A stretch of 64,000 nt of DNA from Cupriavidus plantarum (GCF_905397285.1 NZ_CAJPUX010000012.1:21454-85453); one strand, 5' to 3'. Positions 55,993 through 64,000 are shown, counted from the first letter of the stretch. Notes: generated by a model from the sequence alone, not told the origin. A program made the numbers and translations.

Positions 55993-56877
55993 ATGAACAT
56001 CTCGGTCAGGCACCTGCGGGCGTTCGTCGCGCTCGCGACGCATCGGAACTTCACGCGCGCGGCGCAAGCGTGTCATCTATCGCAATCGGCGTTCAGCACG
56101 CTCGTGCAGACGCTCGAGGAGCAGGCCGGTATCCGGTTGTTCGAACGCACCACGCGCCATGTCGAACTCAGCGCCGATGGCCGGCGATTCGAAGAGGTCG
56201 CCCGGCGGCTGCTGGACGACTTCGAGGCCGCTTTTGCCGATCTGCGCGATCACGCCGAACGGCGCAAAGGCCGCGTGGCGATTGCCGCGTTGCCGTCGCT
56301 GGCCGCAGGCGACCTTCCGCCGCTGATGGCCGCCTTCCACGCCAAATACCCCGGCATCGCGCTCGAGCTCCACGACCAGCTGGCCGATGGCTGCATCGAC
56401 CTCGTCCGCCGCGGACAGGCCGATTTTGCGCTGGCCCCCGCCCCCGCGCAGGACGCCGATCTGCGGATCGAGCCGCTGGTGCACGACAACTTCCACCTCG
56501 TCTGCCGCGCCGACCACCCGCTCGCCCGCAAGCGCCGCATCGCGCCCCAGGCCCTCGCCGGTCTGCCGTTCATCCAGCTCTCACGGACGAGCAGCGTGCG
56601 ACAGCACCTCGATGCCGCCCTGCACCCGCTGCGACTCAATGGCGTCATGGAAGTCGAGCATCTGGCCACAGTGGCCGCGCTCGTGGAAGCGGGACTCGGC
56701 ATCTCCGTGGTGCCCGCGCTGGCCCTGTTTCAGTTCCGCCGCGAGACGCTCGCCATCCGGCCCATGCAGATGCCTCAGCTCGTGCGTGACATCTGCCTCG
56801 TGCGGCTCCGCGAGCGCGGCGACTCTTCGGCCGCGGCGGCGATGATCGACATGCTGCGTCAGAAGTGGCCGAGATAA
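55993..56877 (+). CDS. LysR-family regulator of the AtuA/Bug operon
   Basis: 294 residues. The HTH is MNISVRHLRAFVALATHRNF and onward to LSQSAFSTLVQTLEEQAGI, followed by an effector domain (about 90-290). It is divergent from the AtuA-family gene with a 111-bp AT-rich spacer, the usual layout for direct control. Its last 19 bp overlap the convergent SDR gene. Confidence 0.92.
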   Translation: MNISVRHLRAFVALATHRNFTRAAQACHLSQSAFSTLVQTLEEQAGIRLFERTTRHVELSADGRRFEEVARRLLDDFEAAFADLRDHAERRKGRVAIAALPSLAAGDLPPLMAAFHAKYPGIALELHDQLADGCIDLVRRGQADFALAPAPAQDADLRIEPLVHDNFHLVCRADHPLARKRRIAPQALAGLPFIQLSRTSSVRQHLDAALHPLRLNGVMEVEHLATVAALVEAGLGISVVPALALFQFRRETLAIRPMQMPQLVRDICLVRLRERGDSSAAAAMIDMLRQKWPR

Positions 56878-57674
56878 CCGCCGTCGACGGCAATGACCTG
56901 TCCCGTCACGTAGGACGCTGACGGCGAAGCGAGGAACACCGCCGCGCCGGCGAGTTCGGACGGCTCCCCCCAGCGGCCCAGCGACGTCCGCTGCTGCAGC
57001 CACGCCGCGTTAGCCGGGTCCGCAACCATCGCGCGGTTGGGTTCGGTGGCGAAGTATCCCGGAGCAATGGCATTGACGGTAATGCCATGCCTGCCAAGAT
57101 CCGCGGCCATCGCGCGCGTCAGCGCATCGAGTCCGCCCTTGGTCGCGGGATACAGCACATCGTTCGCGCGCGCCACCTGCCCGGCGATCGACGTGACGTT
57201 GATGATGCGGCCATAGCCATGGCGGCGCATCAGCGCGGACGCATGCCGGCACAGCGCATAGGGTGCGACGAGGTTGGTTTCGAGCATCGCGCGCATATGG
57301 CCCGCGTCCAGGTGCTCCATCGAATTGCGATGCCGCGCGCCCGCGTTGTTGACCAGGATATCGAGCCGGCCGTGCGCGGCGCCGATCCGCGCGAAGGCCT
57401 CGGCCACGGCGGCCTCGTCGGTGATGTCGAGCACCAGCGCTTCCGCGGCAAGCCCTTCCGCCTGCAACTGCGCCACGGTCCGCGCGACGCGCTCCGCGTT
57501 GCGCGCGCAGACGAGCACGTGCGCGCCGGCGCTTGCGAGCCCTGCCGCGATGGCCTGACCAAGGCCCTGCGCGCCGCCGGTGACAAGGGCGACGCGGCCG
57601 GTCAGCGAGAACGGATGCGTGGAAGTGGAAGTCGACACGGGAAGCACGGCCTGAGCGGCATGGGAAGTTGCCAT
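56859..57674 (-). CDS. Short-chain dehydrogenase/reductase (SDR)
   Basis: 271 residues. Cofactor motif TGGAQGLG (32-39), NNAG (109-112), and the catalytic Ser162, Tyr175 and Lys179 (YPATK). The C-terminal EPSELAGAAVFLASP and GQVIAVDGGY are typical of gluconate 5-dehydrogenase and 3-oxoacyl-ACP reductase-like classical SDRs. The substrate is unknown. The first 20 residues are a Ser/Thr-rich extension, so a later start is possible. Confidence 0.92.
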   Translation of the reverse strand: MATSHAAQAVLPVSTSTSTHPFSLTGRVALVTGGAQGLGQAIAAGLASAGAHVLVCARNAERVARTVAQLQAEGLAAEALVLDITDEAAVAEAFARIGAAHGRLDILVNNAGARHRNSMEHLDAGHMRAMLETNLVAPYALCRHASALMRRHGYGRIINVTSIAGQVARANDVLYPATKGGLDALTRAMAADLGRHGITVNAIAPGYFATEPNRAMVADPANAAWLQQRTSLGRWGEPSELAGAAVFLASPSASYVTGQVIAVDGGYLGHF

Positions 57675-57724
57675 CGGGCAACTATACCGCAGCGCATCCG
57701 CGCACTCCGTGAAGCCTCTATCCT

Positions 57725-58861
57725 CTATCGAATCAGCTTGCCCGTCGACGAGACGATCGACATCTCGACGAACGACGACCCCGTATGCCGCGTCGCGCTG
57801 TAGCTGATGAGGATGCCGCCCAGGTCGTAGTCGCGCAGGTTTTCGAGCGCGGCGACGAGCTTCTCCCGCGTGGGGTCCGGACCGGCACGACGCAGGCCCT
57901 CGACCAGCACCTTCGCCGACATGAAGCCTTCCATGCCCGCATTGGTCGGCTCCACGCTCTGCTGCCGCGCGAGGCTGCGGTATTCGCTGGCCAGCGTCAT
58001 CTGGCTCGAGTTCGTGCCCGGCACCACCTGCGTGATGATGAGTCCGCGGCCGTCCTCGCCAAGGTCCTTGATGAACGAGTCCGCCGCATTGTTCGAGAGG
58101 GTCACGAACTGCGCCTGGCTGCCCGCACGCTTCATCTCGCGAATGACTCGCGCCGCCTCGTTGCCCGAGCCGATCACAAGCACGGCCTGCGGATTGGCCT
58201 TGTTCAGCGTGGCCACGCCCTGCCCGATATCGCCCATCGGCCGCGCATAGGACGCCGCGCCAGCAGGCTGCACGCCACGCGCCTGCAGCGCGGTGGTGAA
58301 GCCTTCGTACACGTCCTGTCCGAACCCGTCGTTGGCATAGAAGATGGCGATGCGCGTCATGCCGGACGTCGCGAGGTGGTTGATGGCGCGCGCGACTTCA
58401 TCCTGATACTTCGCGCGGACGTTGAACACGTAGCGGTTGACCGGACGGTGCAGCGTGATGGCCCCCGTGAGCGGTGCCACCAACGGCACCTTCTCGGCCG
58501 AGATGATCGGCAGGATGCTCTCGTTCTGGGGCGTGCCGCGCACCATGAACAGCGCGAACACCTTGTCTTCCTGAATGAGCTTGCGCACATTGTCCGGCGT
58601 GCGTTTCGCGTCGAAGCCGTCGTCGTACGTGACCAGTTCGATCTTGCGGCCATGGATGCCGCCCGCGGCATTGACCGTGCTCAGGTACACATGCGCGCCC
58701 GCGATCTGTTCCTTAACCGATCCGGCCACGGGGCCCGTGACCCCCGCGGACTGTCCGATGCGGATGGTGTTCCGGCCGATGCCAGGCTCCGCACTGGCGG
58801 TATGTATGGCAAACCCCAGCGCGGCGGCAAGCATGCCCCGCGCCATCCATGATGCGCTCAT
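57725..58861 (-). CDS. ABC transporter substrate-binding protein (LivK-type)
   Basis: 378 residues from the ATG at 58861; the longer frame upstream has no signal peptide. Signal peptide cleavage near TASAEPG. Type I periplasmic binding fold with IRIGQSAGVTGPVAGSVKEQ, KIELVTYDDGFDAKRTPDNV, TRIAIFYANDGFGQDVYEG and FVTLSNNAADSFI. The family binds branched-chain amino acids, amides or aromatic acids. No permease or ATPase genes are adjacent, so it is an orphan receptor. Confidence 0.92.
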   Translation of the reverse strand: MSASWMARGMLAAALGFAIHTASAEPGIGRNTIRIGQSAGVTGPVAGSVKEQIAGAHVYLSTVNAAGGIHGRKIELVTYDDGFDAKRTPDNVRKLIQEDKVFALFMVRGTPQNESILPIISAEKVPLVAPLTGAITLHRPVNRYVFNVRAKYQDEVARAINHLATSGMTRIAIFYANDGFGQDVYEGFTTALQARGVQPAGAASYARPMGDIGQGVATLNKANPQAVLVIGSGNEAARVIREMKRAGSQAQFVTLSNNAADSFIKDLGEDGRGLIITQVVPGTNSSQMTLASEYRSLARQQSVEPTNAGMEGFMSAKVLVEGLRRAGPDPTREKLVAALENLRDYDLGGILISYSATRHTGSSFVEMSIVSSTGKLIR

Positions 58862-59054
58862 TGTCTGACCCCTCCCGCGCCACAGTTGGCGCGAAACGCC
58901 TGCGTGTTTAATAATTTTTCCGCTGCGCGCGGCGCGCGTCACGTTGCATGACGCGCCGCCACGAGCCACAAATTACCGCAAACGAGTGAGAAGGTGCAAA
59001 CGCGATGTTGCAGTCGCGGTACACCCCGCGACGCAACATCGATGGCGGAAAGGG

Positions 59055-59567
59055 TCAGGGAAAGGCGGGAACGGCGGGATCGAGTCCGCCGAAGCGGGCC
59101 TCCGGATGCGTGGTACGCAGCAATGCCTCGACTTCCTCGACGCGGCCGCGCGGGACGTCGACCATGAGCAGGAACTTGCCGTCCTCGATGTCGCGCTCGA
59201 ACGCGCGCAGGCGGCTGTTCGGCGCGGAACTGCCGATCATGCTCGACGCCCATGCGCCAAACACCGCGCCCAGGACCGCGAGCACGCCGACGAGGCCCCA
59301 CTGCGGCGTATCGCTGACGATGGGGAACATCGCGACCACCACGCCTGCCACGATACCGACGGCGCCGCCGACCATCAATCCCATCTCGGCCGCGTGCACG
59401 ATGTCCGAGGTCTGGAAAAGATTGGCCTCGTGCAGCCCCGTCATGTCGGTGCCGTCGCGCGCGACGAAGTGGATATGGCGATTTTCGATGCGCGCGAGCA
59501 GCAGGTCATCCATCGTGCGGCGCGCACTGGGCAGGTCGGGCAGTAACCAGAAGATTCTTTTGCGCAT
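59055..59567 (-). CDS. DUF1269-like small membrane protein
   Basis: 170 residues. A soluble N-terminal region (KRIFWLLPDLPSARRTMDDL) is followed by two hydrophobic Gly/Ala/Val segments (MVGGAVGIVAGVVVAMFPIV and VGVLAVLGAVFGAWASSMIG) and a soluble C-terminal domain with FLLMVDVPRGRVEEVEALL. This matches the layout of DUF1269-type inner-membrane proteins, whose role is unknown. It is monocistronic, with an aggagcat site before the ATG at 59567. Confidence 0.75.
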   Translation of the reverse strand: MRKRIFWLLPDLPSARRTMDDLLLARIENRHIHFVARDGTDMTGLHEANLFQTSDIVHAAEMGLMVGGAVGIVAGVVVAMFPIVSDTPQWGLVGVLAVLGAVFGAWASSMIGSSAPNSRLRAFERDIEDGKFLLMVDVPRGRVEEVEALLRTTHPEARFGGLDPAVPAFP

Positions 59568-59680
59568 GGCTATGCTCCTCGGTCAGGCCGCCCCCGTGCA
59601 TGAGGTCATCCGTCGTGCGGGACGGTTAGATCCGTTGTACGCCGTCGGCCTGGCAAGCGCAAGGCGCAGACGAACCGAAG

Positions 59681-59716
59681 GGTGATGGTAGCCACGCAAG
59701 CGCGCCACGCATCACC
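59681..59716 (-). terminator. Candidate end-of-operon stem-loop
   Basis: GGTGATG (59681-59687) pairs with CATCACC (59710-59716) just beyond the stop of the coiled-coil/beta-barrel gene. No T run follows, so termination is a guess. Confidence 0.35.
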
Positions 59717-59734
59717 CCTCGCACATCACACCGG

Positions 59735-61174
59735 TCAGAACGTGATCGGCAGCCGCAATGTCACCGTCAGGTCCGGCGTATCGCGCGTCAGACCCGCGCC
59801 CACCGACAGGTTGAGCGTGTAGCGCTGGTTGAAGCGATACGAATAGCCAACGAGCAGCGTGCCCTGCGTGATCCTCACCGAGCCAGGAATCGTCTGACCG
59901 TTCAGCTTCGTCGGCCAGATGATGCTCTGGTCGTAGCCGATACTGAACGATGCGTGTTCGTTCAGCGAGAGGCCCATGCCGAAGTTGAACTGGAAGATGT
60001 CCCCCGGCGAGATCTTGCCGAGGAATTCCTTCTCGCCGTTCAGCACCGTGCGGCTGATGTTGTCGCGCGCGAAGTTGTGCAGGTAGCTGAAGGTACCGAA
60101 GAACACGGCCGGGTCGGTCGGCAGCAGCCACGTCACCCCCGGCTGGACCGCCTGGAAACCCGTGCCGGTCGGCAGGCCGAGCGGCAGGCCGGTGCCCGTG
60201 GTGTTGCTGACGCAGCGTGTCACGCAGTCCGTCACGACTTCGAACGGATCCTTGCCCGTGTTCGACTTGTAGCGGAACCAGCCGATGAAGTACGGCATCT
60301 TCTCGTTGCCGTAGTTCAGCTGGTAGCGCAGCGTTGCCTCGACGTCGCCAAGGCCGCTGCCGCTCGCGTTGAAGACGTTGTCGACGGCGGTCCCCGTGAA
60401 GACCTCGCGGCTGACGGTTTGCCCGCTCGTATGCACGTAGGGCACCTTGGCTTCGATCTCGAGCCGCTTCGTGATCCCGTAGCGCAACGCCACCGCGCTC
60501 AGGTACGTCGTGGTCTTGACCTCGCGCACGTCGATGAGGCCGATCAGCACAGCCGGGATCACCGAGTAGCCGACCAGCGCGACGCGGTTGCTCGAGGAGT
60601 AGCCGTACTGGAAGCTCGGTTCGACGACGATCTTGCCTTGCGGCGTCAATACGCCCGGCTGATCGAAGATCGGCGCGATCTCGGGCGGGCGGCCATCGGA
60701 CTCGGGTGGACGTCCCACGGGTTCATCGACTGCGGGGCCCGCGAGGGACTCGCCGGGCTGCGCGCCCTGCGCACTGCCCTGACGGCCCGGCTGCACGGCC
60801 TGCGGCGCGTCCTGCTGCGCCTGCATGCCTTGCTGCACCGTGTTGTTGATCTGGGTAGCGCTGGACCCCGCGCCGGCCGCGGCGGCGTTCGTCGCCGCAT
60901 CGCTCGGCGTACGCTGGCCGCCGCGCCTGCGCGCGAGCGATTCGTTGGTCATCACGCTGCGCAGTTCGCGGATGGTGGCCTCCTGCTCCGCGAGCGCGCG
61001 CTTCATCTGTTCGAGCTGCCTGGCCTGTTCCTGCAGTTCCCGCTGCAGGCTTTCGAGCCTGGCCACGCCTGGCGGACCACTGTCTGGCGCGGTTTGGGCC
61101 TGGCCCAGGCCGCCGAGCAGCAGCATCGTCGAGCAGCCGGCATAGCCGATGCCCTGCAGCGAACGCTTCTTCAT
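59735..61174 (-). CDS. FapF-like outer-membrane secretin: coiled coil plus beta-barrel
   Basis: 479 residues. A signal segment (about 1-27) is followed by a heptad-rich coiled coil (about 37-76, LQRELQEQARQLEQMKRALA), a Gln/Ala/Pro-rich linker (about 80-165), and a predicted beta-barrel to the end (LTVTLRLPITF, terminal Phe), with strands such as GKIVVEPSFQYGYSSSN and FNFGMGLSLNEHASFSIGYD. This architecture matches Pseudomonas FapF, a trimeric barrel with a periplasmic coiled coil that exports amyloid subunits, and also the broader Phenol_MetA_deg/transporter barrel family. It is the last gene of the operon with the C39 peptidase. Confidence 0.7.
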   Translation of the reverse strand: MKKRSLQGIGYAGCSTMLLLGGLGQAQTAPDSGPPGVARLESLQRELQEQARQLEQMKRALAEQEATIRELRSVMTNESLARRRGGQRTPSDAATNAAAAGAGSSATQINNTVQQGMQAQQDAPQAVQPGRQGSAQGAQPGESLAGPAVDEPVGRPPESDGRPPEIAPIFDQPGVLTPQGKIVVEPSFQYGYSSSNRVALVGYSVIPAVLIGLIDVREVKTTTYLSAVALRYGITKRLEIEAKVPYVHTSGQTVSREVFTGTAVDNVFNASGSGLGDVEATLRYQLNYGNEKMPYFIGWFRYKSNTGKDPFEVVTDCVTRCVSNTTGTGLPLGLPTGTGFQAVQPGVTWLLPTDPAVFFGTFSYLHNFARDNISRTVLNGEKEFLGKISPGDIFQFNFGMGLSLNEHASFSIGYDQSIIWPTKLNGQTIPGSVRITQGTLLVGYSYRFNQRYTLNLSVGAGLTRDTPDLTVTLRLPITF

Positions 61175-61249
61175 GACGTCTTCCTCCCCCGGGACGGCGG
61201 GCTGATCGGTCAGGAGCCCGCAACCTGTTGGCCTGTATCGAGTGGACGA

Positions 61250-62386
61250 TTACCTCATGCGCTGAATCACGCTATTCAAGGCGGTGTTGGCGACTTGCGC
61301 ACGGAAGGCGGCGAGCGTATTCACGCTCGCGCTGATCGTCATCAGGCTCTGAATGCTCTGGTTGTTGAGCGTATTCTGGATGACGGTCGCTGGCATGTTC
61401 GCCATCGCACCTACGTTGGCGCTTAAGTTCGCGCGATTGCCGCCGCCGTTCTGCACGACGTTCGACAAGCCATTGGTCGTGACCGAGCCGGTCGCGGTGG
61501 CCACGATGCTCGAGGGCAGTCCGTTCGCACCCGTTGCCGAGGCCGACGCCCCTGTCGCGGGTCCACTGCTCGCGGACGCGCTGCTGCCCGCGGAGCCTGT
61601 CGCGGCCGCCACCGCGCCGGCGGCGGTGGCCTGCGCGGCCGCGCCAGCCTGCCCCGCCTGCGCGCGCGCATCGGCTGCCGCCGCGTTTGCCGCGGCGACC
61701 GCGCCGTTCGCGGCTGTGTTCGCCTGCGCGACCGCGGCCGCAACACCCCCTAGCGCCTGTTGCAGCTGCGCGGCCTGTGCCGCGGTAATCCGGCTGACAT
61801 CGGGAATGGAGATGCTGGTGGCAACGGCGAGCGAGCCATTGACGTAGACCGCGCGATCGATGCCGAAGCCGACCTGCAGGCCGCCGACGTCGAAGCCGCC
61901 ACGCGCCTCGTCGAGCTTCGCGTGGGCGACCGGTTTCCATTTCGCCATGTCGTTGCGCGCATGCGTGACCTGAGCGGGGTCGCGCTCGGCGAGGTCCATG
62001 GCCCTGGCGACCTCGTCCTGGGCGCGGCGCGCGGCGGGCCGTGCCGCGGGGTCCTCCGCCACGGCCGCGATCAACGCGAGCGCGTCATGACGGGCGCGGG
62101 TATCGCCTGTATTGCGCGTCTCGCGTAATGAAGGTTGCGGCGGTGGCAAGGGCGCCGCGGCTGGCTCGGCCAATGCCACGGCGACGGGTACGGCGACGTC
62201 GATCGGCGGGGCAACGGCCTCGCCCATCGATGCTGACGACGCGGCAAGGCCGGGGATGACGGCCTCCGTCCCGTCGTCGCTCGCGTGCGCGTTGCCGGCA
62301 CAGGCGAGTCCCGCGCCAAGCAGCACAGCTGCGGCGGCCGGAAGCGCCGCGCGGCATGGCGCGTGTGATGCGGTTGTCTGAACCAT
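61250..62386 (-). CDS. Ala-rich secreted protein, candidate amyloid accessory subunit (FapE position)
   Basis: 378 residues from the ATG at 62386, with a gaggaa site. Signal peptide (about 1-36), a low-complexity Ala/Pro region, a short helical segment (about 95-150), a segment GGFDVGGLQVGFGIDRAVYV, then a long Ala/Gln/Gly/Ser-rich stretch (about 200-300). The end holds the Gln/Asn motif PATVIQNTLNNQSIQSLM, preceded by NGLSNVVQNGGGNRANLSAN. It lies between the C39 peptidase and the FapF-like barrel, the place of fapE in Pseudomonas. Exact role unknown. Confidence 0.6.
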   Translation of the reverse strand: MVQTTASHAPCRAALPAAAAVLLGAGLACAGNAHASDDGTEAVIPGLAASSASMGEAVAPPIDVAVPVAVALAEPAAAPLPPPQPSLRETRNTGDTRARHDALALIAAVAEDPAARPAARRAQDEVARAMDLAERDPAQVTHARNDMAKWKPVAHAKLDEARGGFDVGGLQVGFGIDRAVYVNGSLAVATSISIPDVSRITAAQAAQLQQALGGVAAAVAQANTAANGAVAAANAAAADARAQAGQAGAAAQATAAGAVAAATGSAGSSASASSGPATGASASATGANGLPSSIVATATGSVTTNGLSNVVQNGGGNRANLSANVGAMANMPATVIQNTLNNQSIQSLMTISASVNTLAAFRAQVANTALNSVIQRMR

Positions 62387-62397
62387 GATGATGTTCC

Positions 62398-63093
62398 TCA
62401 AAAATCGCTGGCGCCATGCTTGGGCATGACGGTGAAGAACAGACTGTCGCGGTTGACTCCCATTGAGTATGGTCCCGTTGGCGCGACACGCCAGTCGGAC
62501 GCGAGATTGAAGCGGGCGTTCTCGGTGCGGTTGTGGATGACGAACAGCAGGTTGCTGTCCCATATCCGTTCGAAGTGTTCACGCTCGAGCGCGCGCGTGC
62601 CGCGTGCCGGATCTCCGATCAGCACGCGATTACCCTTGACTCCCTTCACCACCACGAAATGGTGATAGCCGTTCTCGACGATCAGCACGATCGCCGGGAC
62701 CTGCGTTTCCTCGAGCTTCGACAGCGGCACCTCGTAGCCATCCGCAAGGAAGCCGCGCGATTCGAGAAAGCGCTTCATGTCCAGCAGCGAAAATCCTTCC
62801 GCGCGTATCTTGGCCTGGTCGCCATTCACGTACATGTTGGCGAACACGACCTGCTCGCTCACGGGATAGTTGTACTGGTAGGTGAGCAGCGTTGCCACGG
62901 CGGCGGAGCCGCAGCTGAAATCGAACTGCTGCCGGATAGTCGTGCGGAAGCGCGCTTCGCGCAGGCTCGTCACCGGCACCGTGTACACGTTGCCGTTCTG
63001 GCCGGGCAGCTGGATCGTGTCGGCGCGCGCATCGGCGAGCGCTCCCACGAGGGTCGCAGCCGAAGCCGCAATCGCGATCGCGAACGTCTTCAT
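62398..63093 (-). CDS. Periplasmic C39-family peptidase (FapD-like)
   Basis: 231 residues with a signal peptide (about 1-25). The papain-like C39 site is intact: QQFDFSCGSAAVATLL gives the oxyanion Gln and catalytic Cys61, YHHFVVVKG gives the His at 144/145, and LIGDPARGT gives Asp161. No ABC transporter is fused, unlike bacteriocin exporters. Its ATG overlaps the TGA of the upstream secreted-protein gene (63090-63093) and its stop is 11 bp before the next gene. In Pseudomonas, FapD is such a peptidase and is required for amyloid export. Confidence 0.85.
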   Translation of the reverse strand: MKTFAIAIAASAATLVGALADARADTIQLPGQNGNVYTVPVTSLREARFRTTIRQQFDFSCGSAAVATLLTYQYNYPVSEQVVFANMYVNGDQAKIRAEGFSLLDMKRFLESRGFLADGYEVPLSKLEETQVPAIVLIVENGYHHFVVVKGVKGNRVLIGDPARGTRALEREHFERIWDSNLLFVIHNRTENARFNLASDWRVAPTGPYSMGVNRDSLFFTVMPKHGASDF

Positions 63094-63455
63094 TTGAACT
63101 GGACGTTGAGAATCGTTGCGTTCTGGATCAGCACGTTCGAACCGGTGTTCTGGATCACGGTCGGCAAACCCGCGGAGTTTGCAAACGAACCGTCGGCGAT
63201 CGCGTTGCTGCCCGATCGGACGTTGATCGCGGCGTTGTCCGCAACGGTGCCGTGCAGCTTCATGTCGTTGACGACGGTCTCGGCGCCGCCACGCACGCCT
63301 TCGAGTTTCTCGGTGGACACCGCCCGCGCGGTCGCGCCGAACGGGTTTGACCGGGTTGCCGCCGCCGCGTCGTCTGGCGGACCGGCAGTAGCATGCAGCG
63401 CTGGCCAGGCCAGCAGGGCCGTCACGGTGATGACGGCAAAGCGATGCGATCGCAT
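63090..63455 (-). CDS. Small secreted protein with amyloid-like Gln/Asn motif
   Basis: 121 residues. Signal peptide cleaved near ATAGPPDD, then a short mature protein ending QNTGSNVLIQNATILNVQFK. That ending shares the Gln/Asn-Thr-Gly pattern with the proteins on either side in the operon. It is preceded by an HGTVADNAAINVRSGSNAIA stretch of beta-prone repeats. The start at 63455 has ggagacgcacc. Translational coupling to the C39 peptidase suggests a minor or nucleator subunit that is a substrate of, or partner to, the peptidase. Confidence 0.6.
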   Translation of the reverse strand: MRSHRFAVITVTALLAWPALHATAGPPDDAAAATRSNPFGATARAVSTEKLEGVRGGAETVVNDMKLHGTVADNAAINVRSGSNAIADGSFANSAGLPTVIQNTGSNVLIQNATILNVQFK

Positions 63456-63530
63456 GGTGCGTCTCCTAGATCCACGCGCGCGGCCCCATCCGGCCCCGTG
63501 CGATGGAACGTCTGGCTTCTTCTAGCCGAA

Positions 63531-63566
63531 CCGTCACGCGCGCGTTTCGAACACGCGGCGTGACGG
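63531..63566 (-). other. Strong mRNA hairpin between amyloid subunit gene and downstream genes
   Basis: CCGTCACGC (63531-63539) pairs with GCGTGACGG (63558-63566), and the stem continues inside with CGCGT/ACGCG after a one-base bulge, giving about 14 bp and a 7-base loop. It lies 16 bp after the stop of the Gly-rich gene, with no T run. It may stabilise or partially terminate the transcript so that the major subunit is made in excess. Confidence 0.6.
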
Positions 63567-63582
63567 TCCCTGTCAGAACGCT

Positions 63583-64000
63583 TTAGCGGCCGACAGACAG
63601 GTTCGCCTGCACGTTGACGCTTTGTTGCACCAGCGAAGAGATACCGCTGTTCTGGTTGGCGATCATGATGCCCGCCGCCGATTGACCGACACTGGTCATG
63701 GCATTGGACATGTTGAACGAGCCGGCATCGACCACGTTGTAGCCGCCGCTGCCGCCAGCGCCACCGACCGCGCCGTTGCCCGCGCCGCCCGTACCGCCCA
63801 TGCCCGCGCCACCCGCGGCGCCCGCACCGCCCGTACCCGACGAGGCACCTACCGCGCCCGCACCGGCCGTGGCGCTGCCGTTGGAAGCGGTGGACGTTGC
63901 GCTGCCGTTGGTCGCCGTACCGCCCGCGCCGCCCGCGCCTGCCACGCTGGTTTGCGCACCGCCCGCGCCGCCCGTTGCCGTGGCCGCGCCTGCAGTAGCG
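63583..64000 (-). CDS. Gly/Ala-rich repeat protein, candidate amyloid subunit (5' end outside window)
   Basis: The frame is open to the window edge, so at least 138 C-terminal residues are seen. The GTG at 63945 is not the start. The sequence is almost all Gly, Ala, Ser and Thr in repeats (GGAGAAGGAGMGGTGGAGN) until a structured end with SFNMSNAMTSVGQSAAGI, NQNSGISSLVQQSVNVQ and ANLSVGR. Low complexity plus a Gln/Asn C-terminal motif and linkage to C39 and FapF-like genes suggest the main fibre subunit or a FapB/FapC analogue. The composition is more Gly-rich than classical FapC. Confidence 0.55.
   Translation of the reverse strand, partial: ATAGAATATGGAGGAQTSVAGAGGAGGTATNGSATSTASNGSATAGAGAVGASSGTGGAGAAGGAGMGGTGGAGNGAVGGAGGSGGYNVVDAGSFNMSNAMTSVGQSAAGIMIANQNSGISSLVQQSVNVQANLSVGR

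Noticed and set aside
57725..58861. Operon of the LivK-type receptor with its own ABC permease genes
   Set aside because: The neighbours are an SDR and a DUF1269-like gene; no permease or ATPase is present.
62398..63093. C39 peptidase as part of a bacteriocin exporter
   Set aside because: It has a signal peptide and no ABC transporter domains, and no bacteriocin or immunity gene is seen.

Overview
The window is high-GC proteobacterial DNA from the Burkholderiales, most like Cupriavidus or Ralstonia. This is inferred from gene families and layout, not from a marker gene. Typical signs are Bug-type (TctC) solute receptors, LysR regulators facing away from small catabolic operons, paired acyl-CoA dehydrogenase and CaiB genes, a bug-atuA cluster, and eutBC. 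I found no rRNA, tRNA, insertion sequence, prophage or CRISPR array.

Layout. 1-10.6 kb: the end of a patatin-type phospholipase, an IclR regulator, a YcgR-like PilZ protein, ThpR, an alkylation-repair pair (Ada/AlkA fusion plus Ogt), a two-domain M16 peptidase, an unknown small gene behind a near-perfect LexA box, and an acyl-CoA dehydrogenase operon. 10.6-17 kb: a small secreted protein, an MHS transporter, a LysR regulator, eutBC and an AI-2E family permease. 17-26.2 kb: one gene for a 3071-residue autotransporter with large internal duplications. 26.4-31.5 kb: a CaiB / Bug / acyl-CoA dehydrogenase operon with a divergent LysR. 31.7-41.9 kb: an iron block, feoAB plus a Cys-rich partner, then a Fur-box-preceded haem operon (TonB receptor, HmuY-like lipoprotein, HmuS, HmuTUV). 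41.9-45 kb: a lone TPS-domain protein and an Ig-like lipoprotein. 45-47 kb: leuA behind a promoter and a leucine-rich leader peptide. 47-53 kb: an OmpW porin, AMP nucleosidase, a GNAT acetyltransferase, a Tat-signal NADP-binding protein and a ParB/Srx-fold lipoprotein. 53-59.6 kb: a Bug / AtuA cluster with its LysR, an SDR, a Leu/Ile/Val-type binding protein and a DUF1269-like membrane protein.

59.7-64 kb (minus strand, running off the window) is the most interesting part. It reads as an operon of a Gly/Ala-rich repeat protein, a small secreted protein, a periplasmic C39 peptidase, an Ala-rich secreted protein and an outer-membrane beta-barrel with an N-terminal coiled coil. The order of the last three resembles fapD-fapE-fapF of the Pseudomonas functional-amyloid (Fap) system. 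The three secreted proteins share a related C-terminal Gln/Asn motif. I read it as a divergent Fap-like amyloid export system.

Surface and secretion genes are dense here: autotransporter, TPS protein, amyloid-like operon, OmpW and several lipoproteins. Three short-repeat loci with a common AAACGGGTACG core lie only in intergenic positions.
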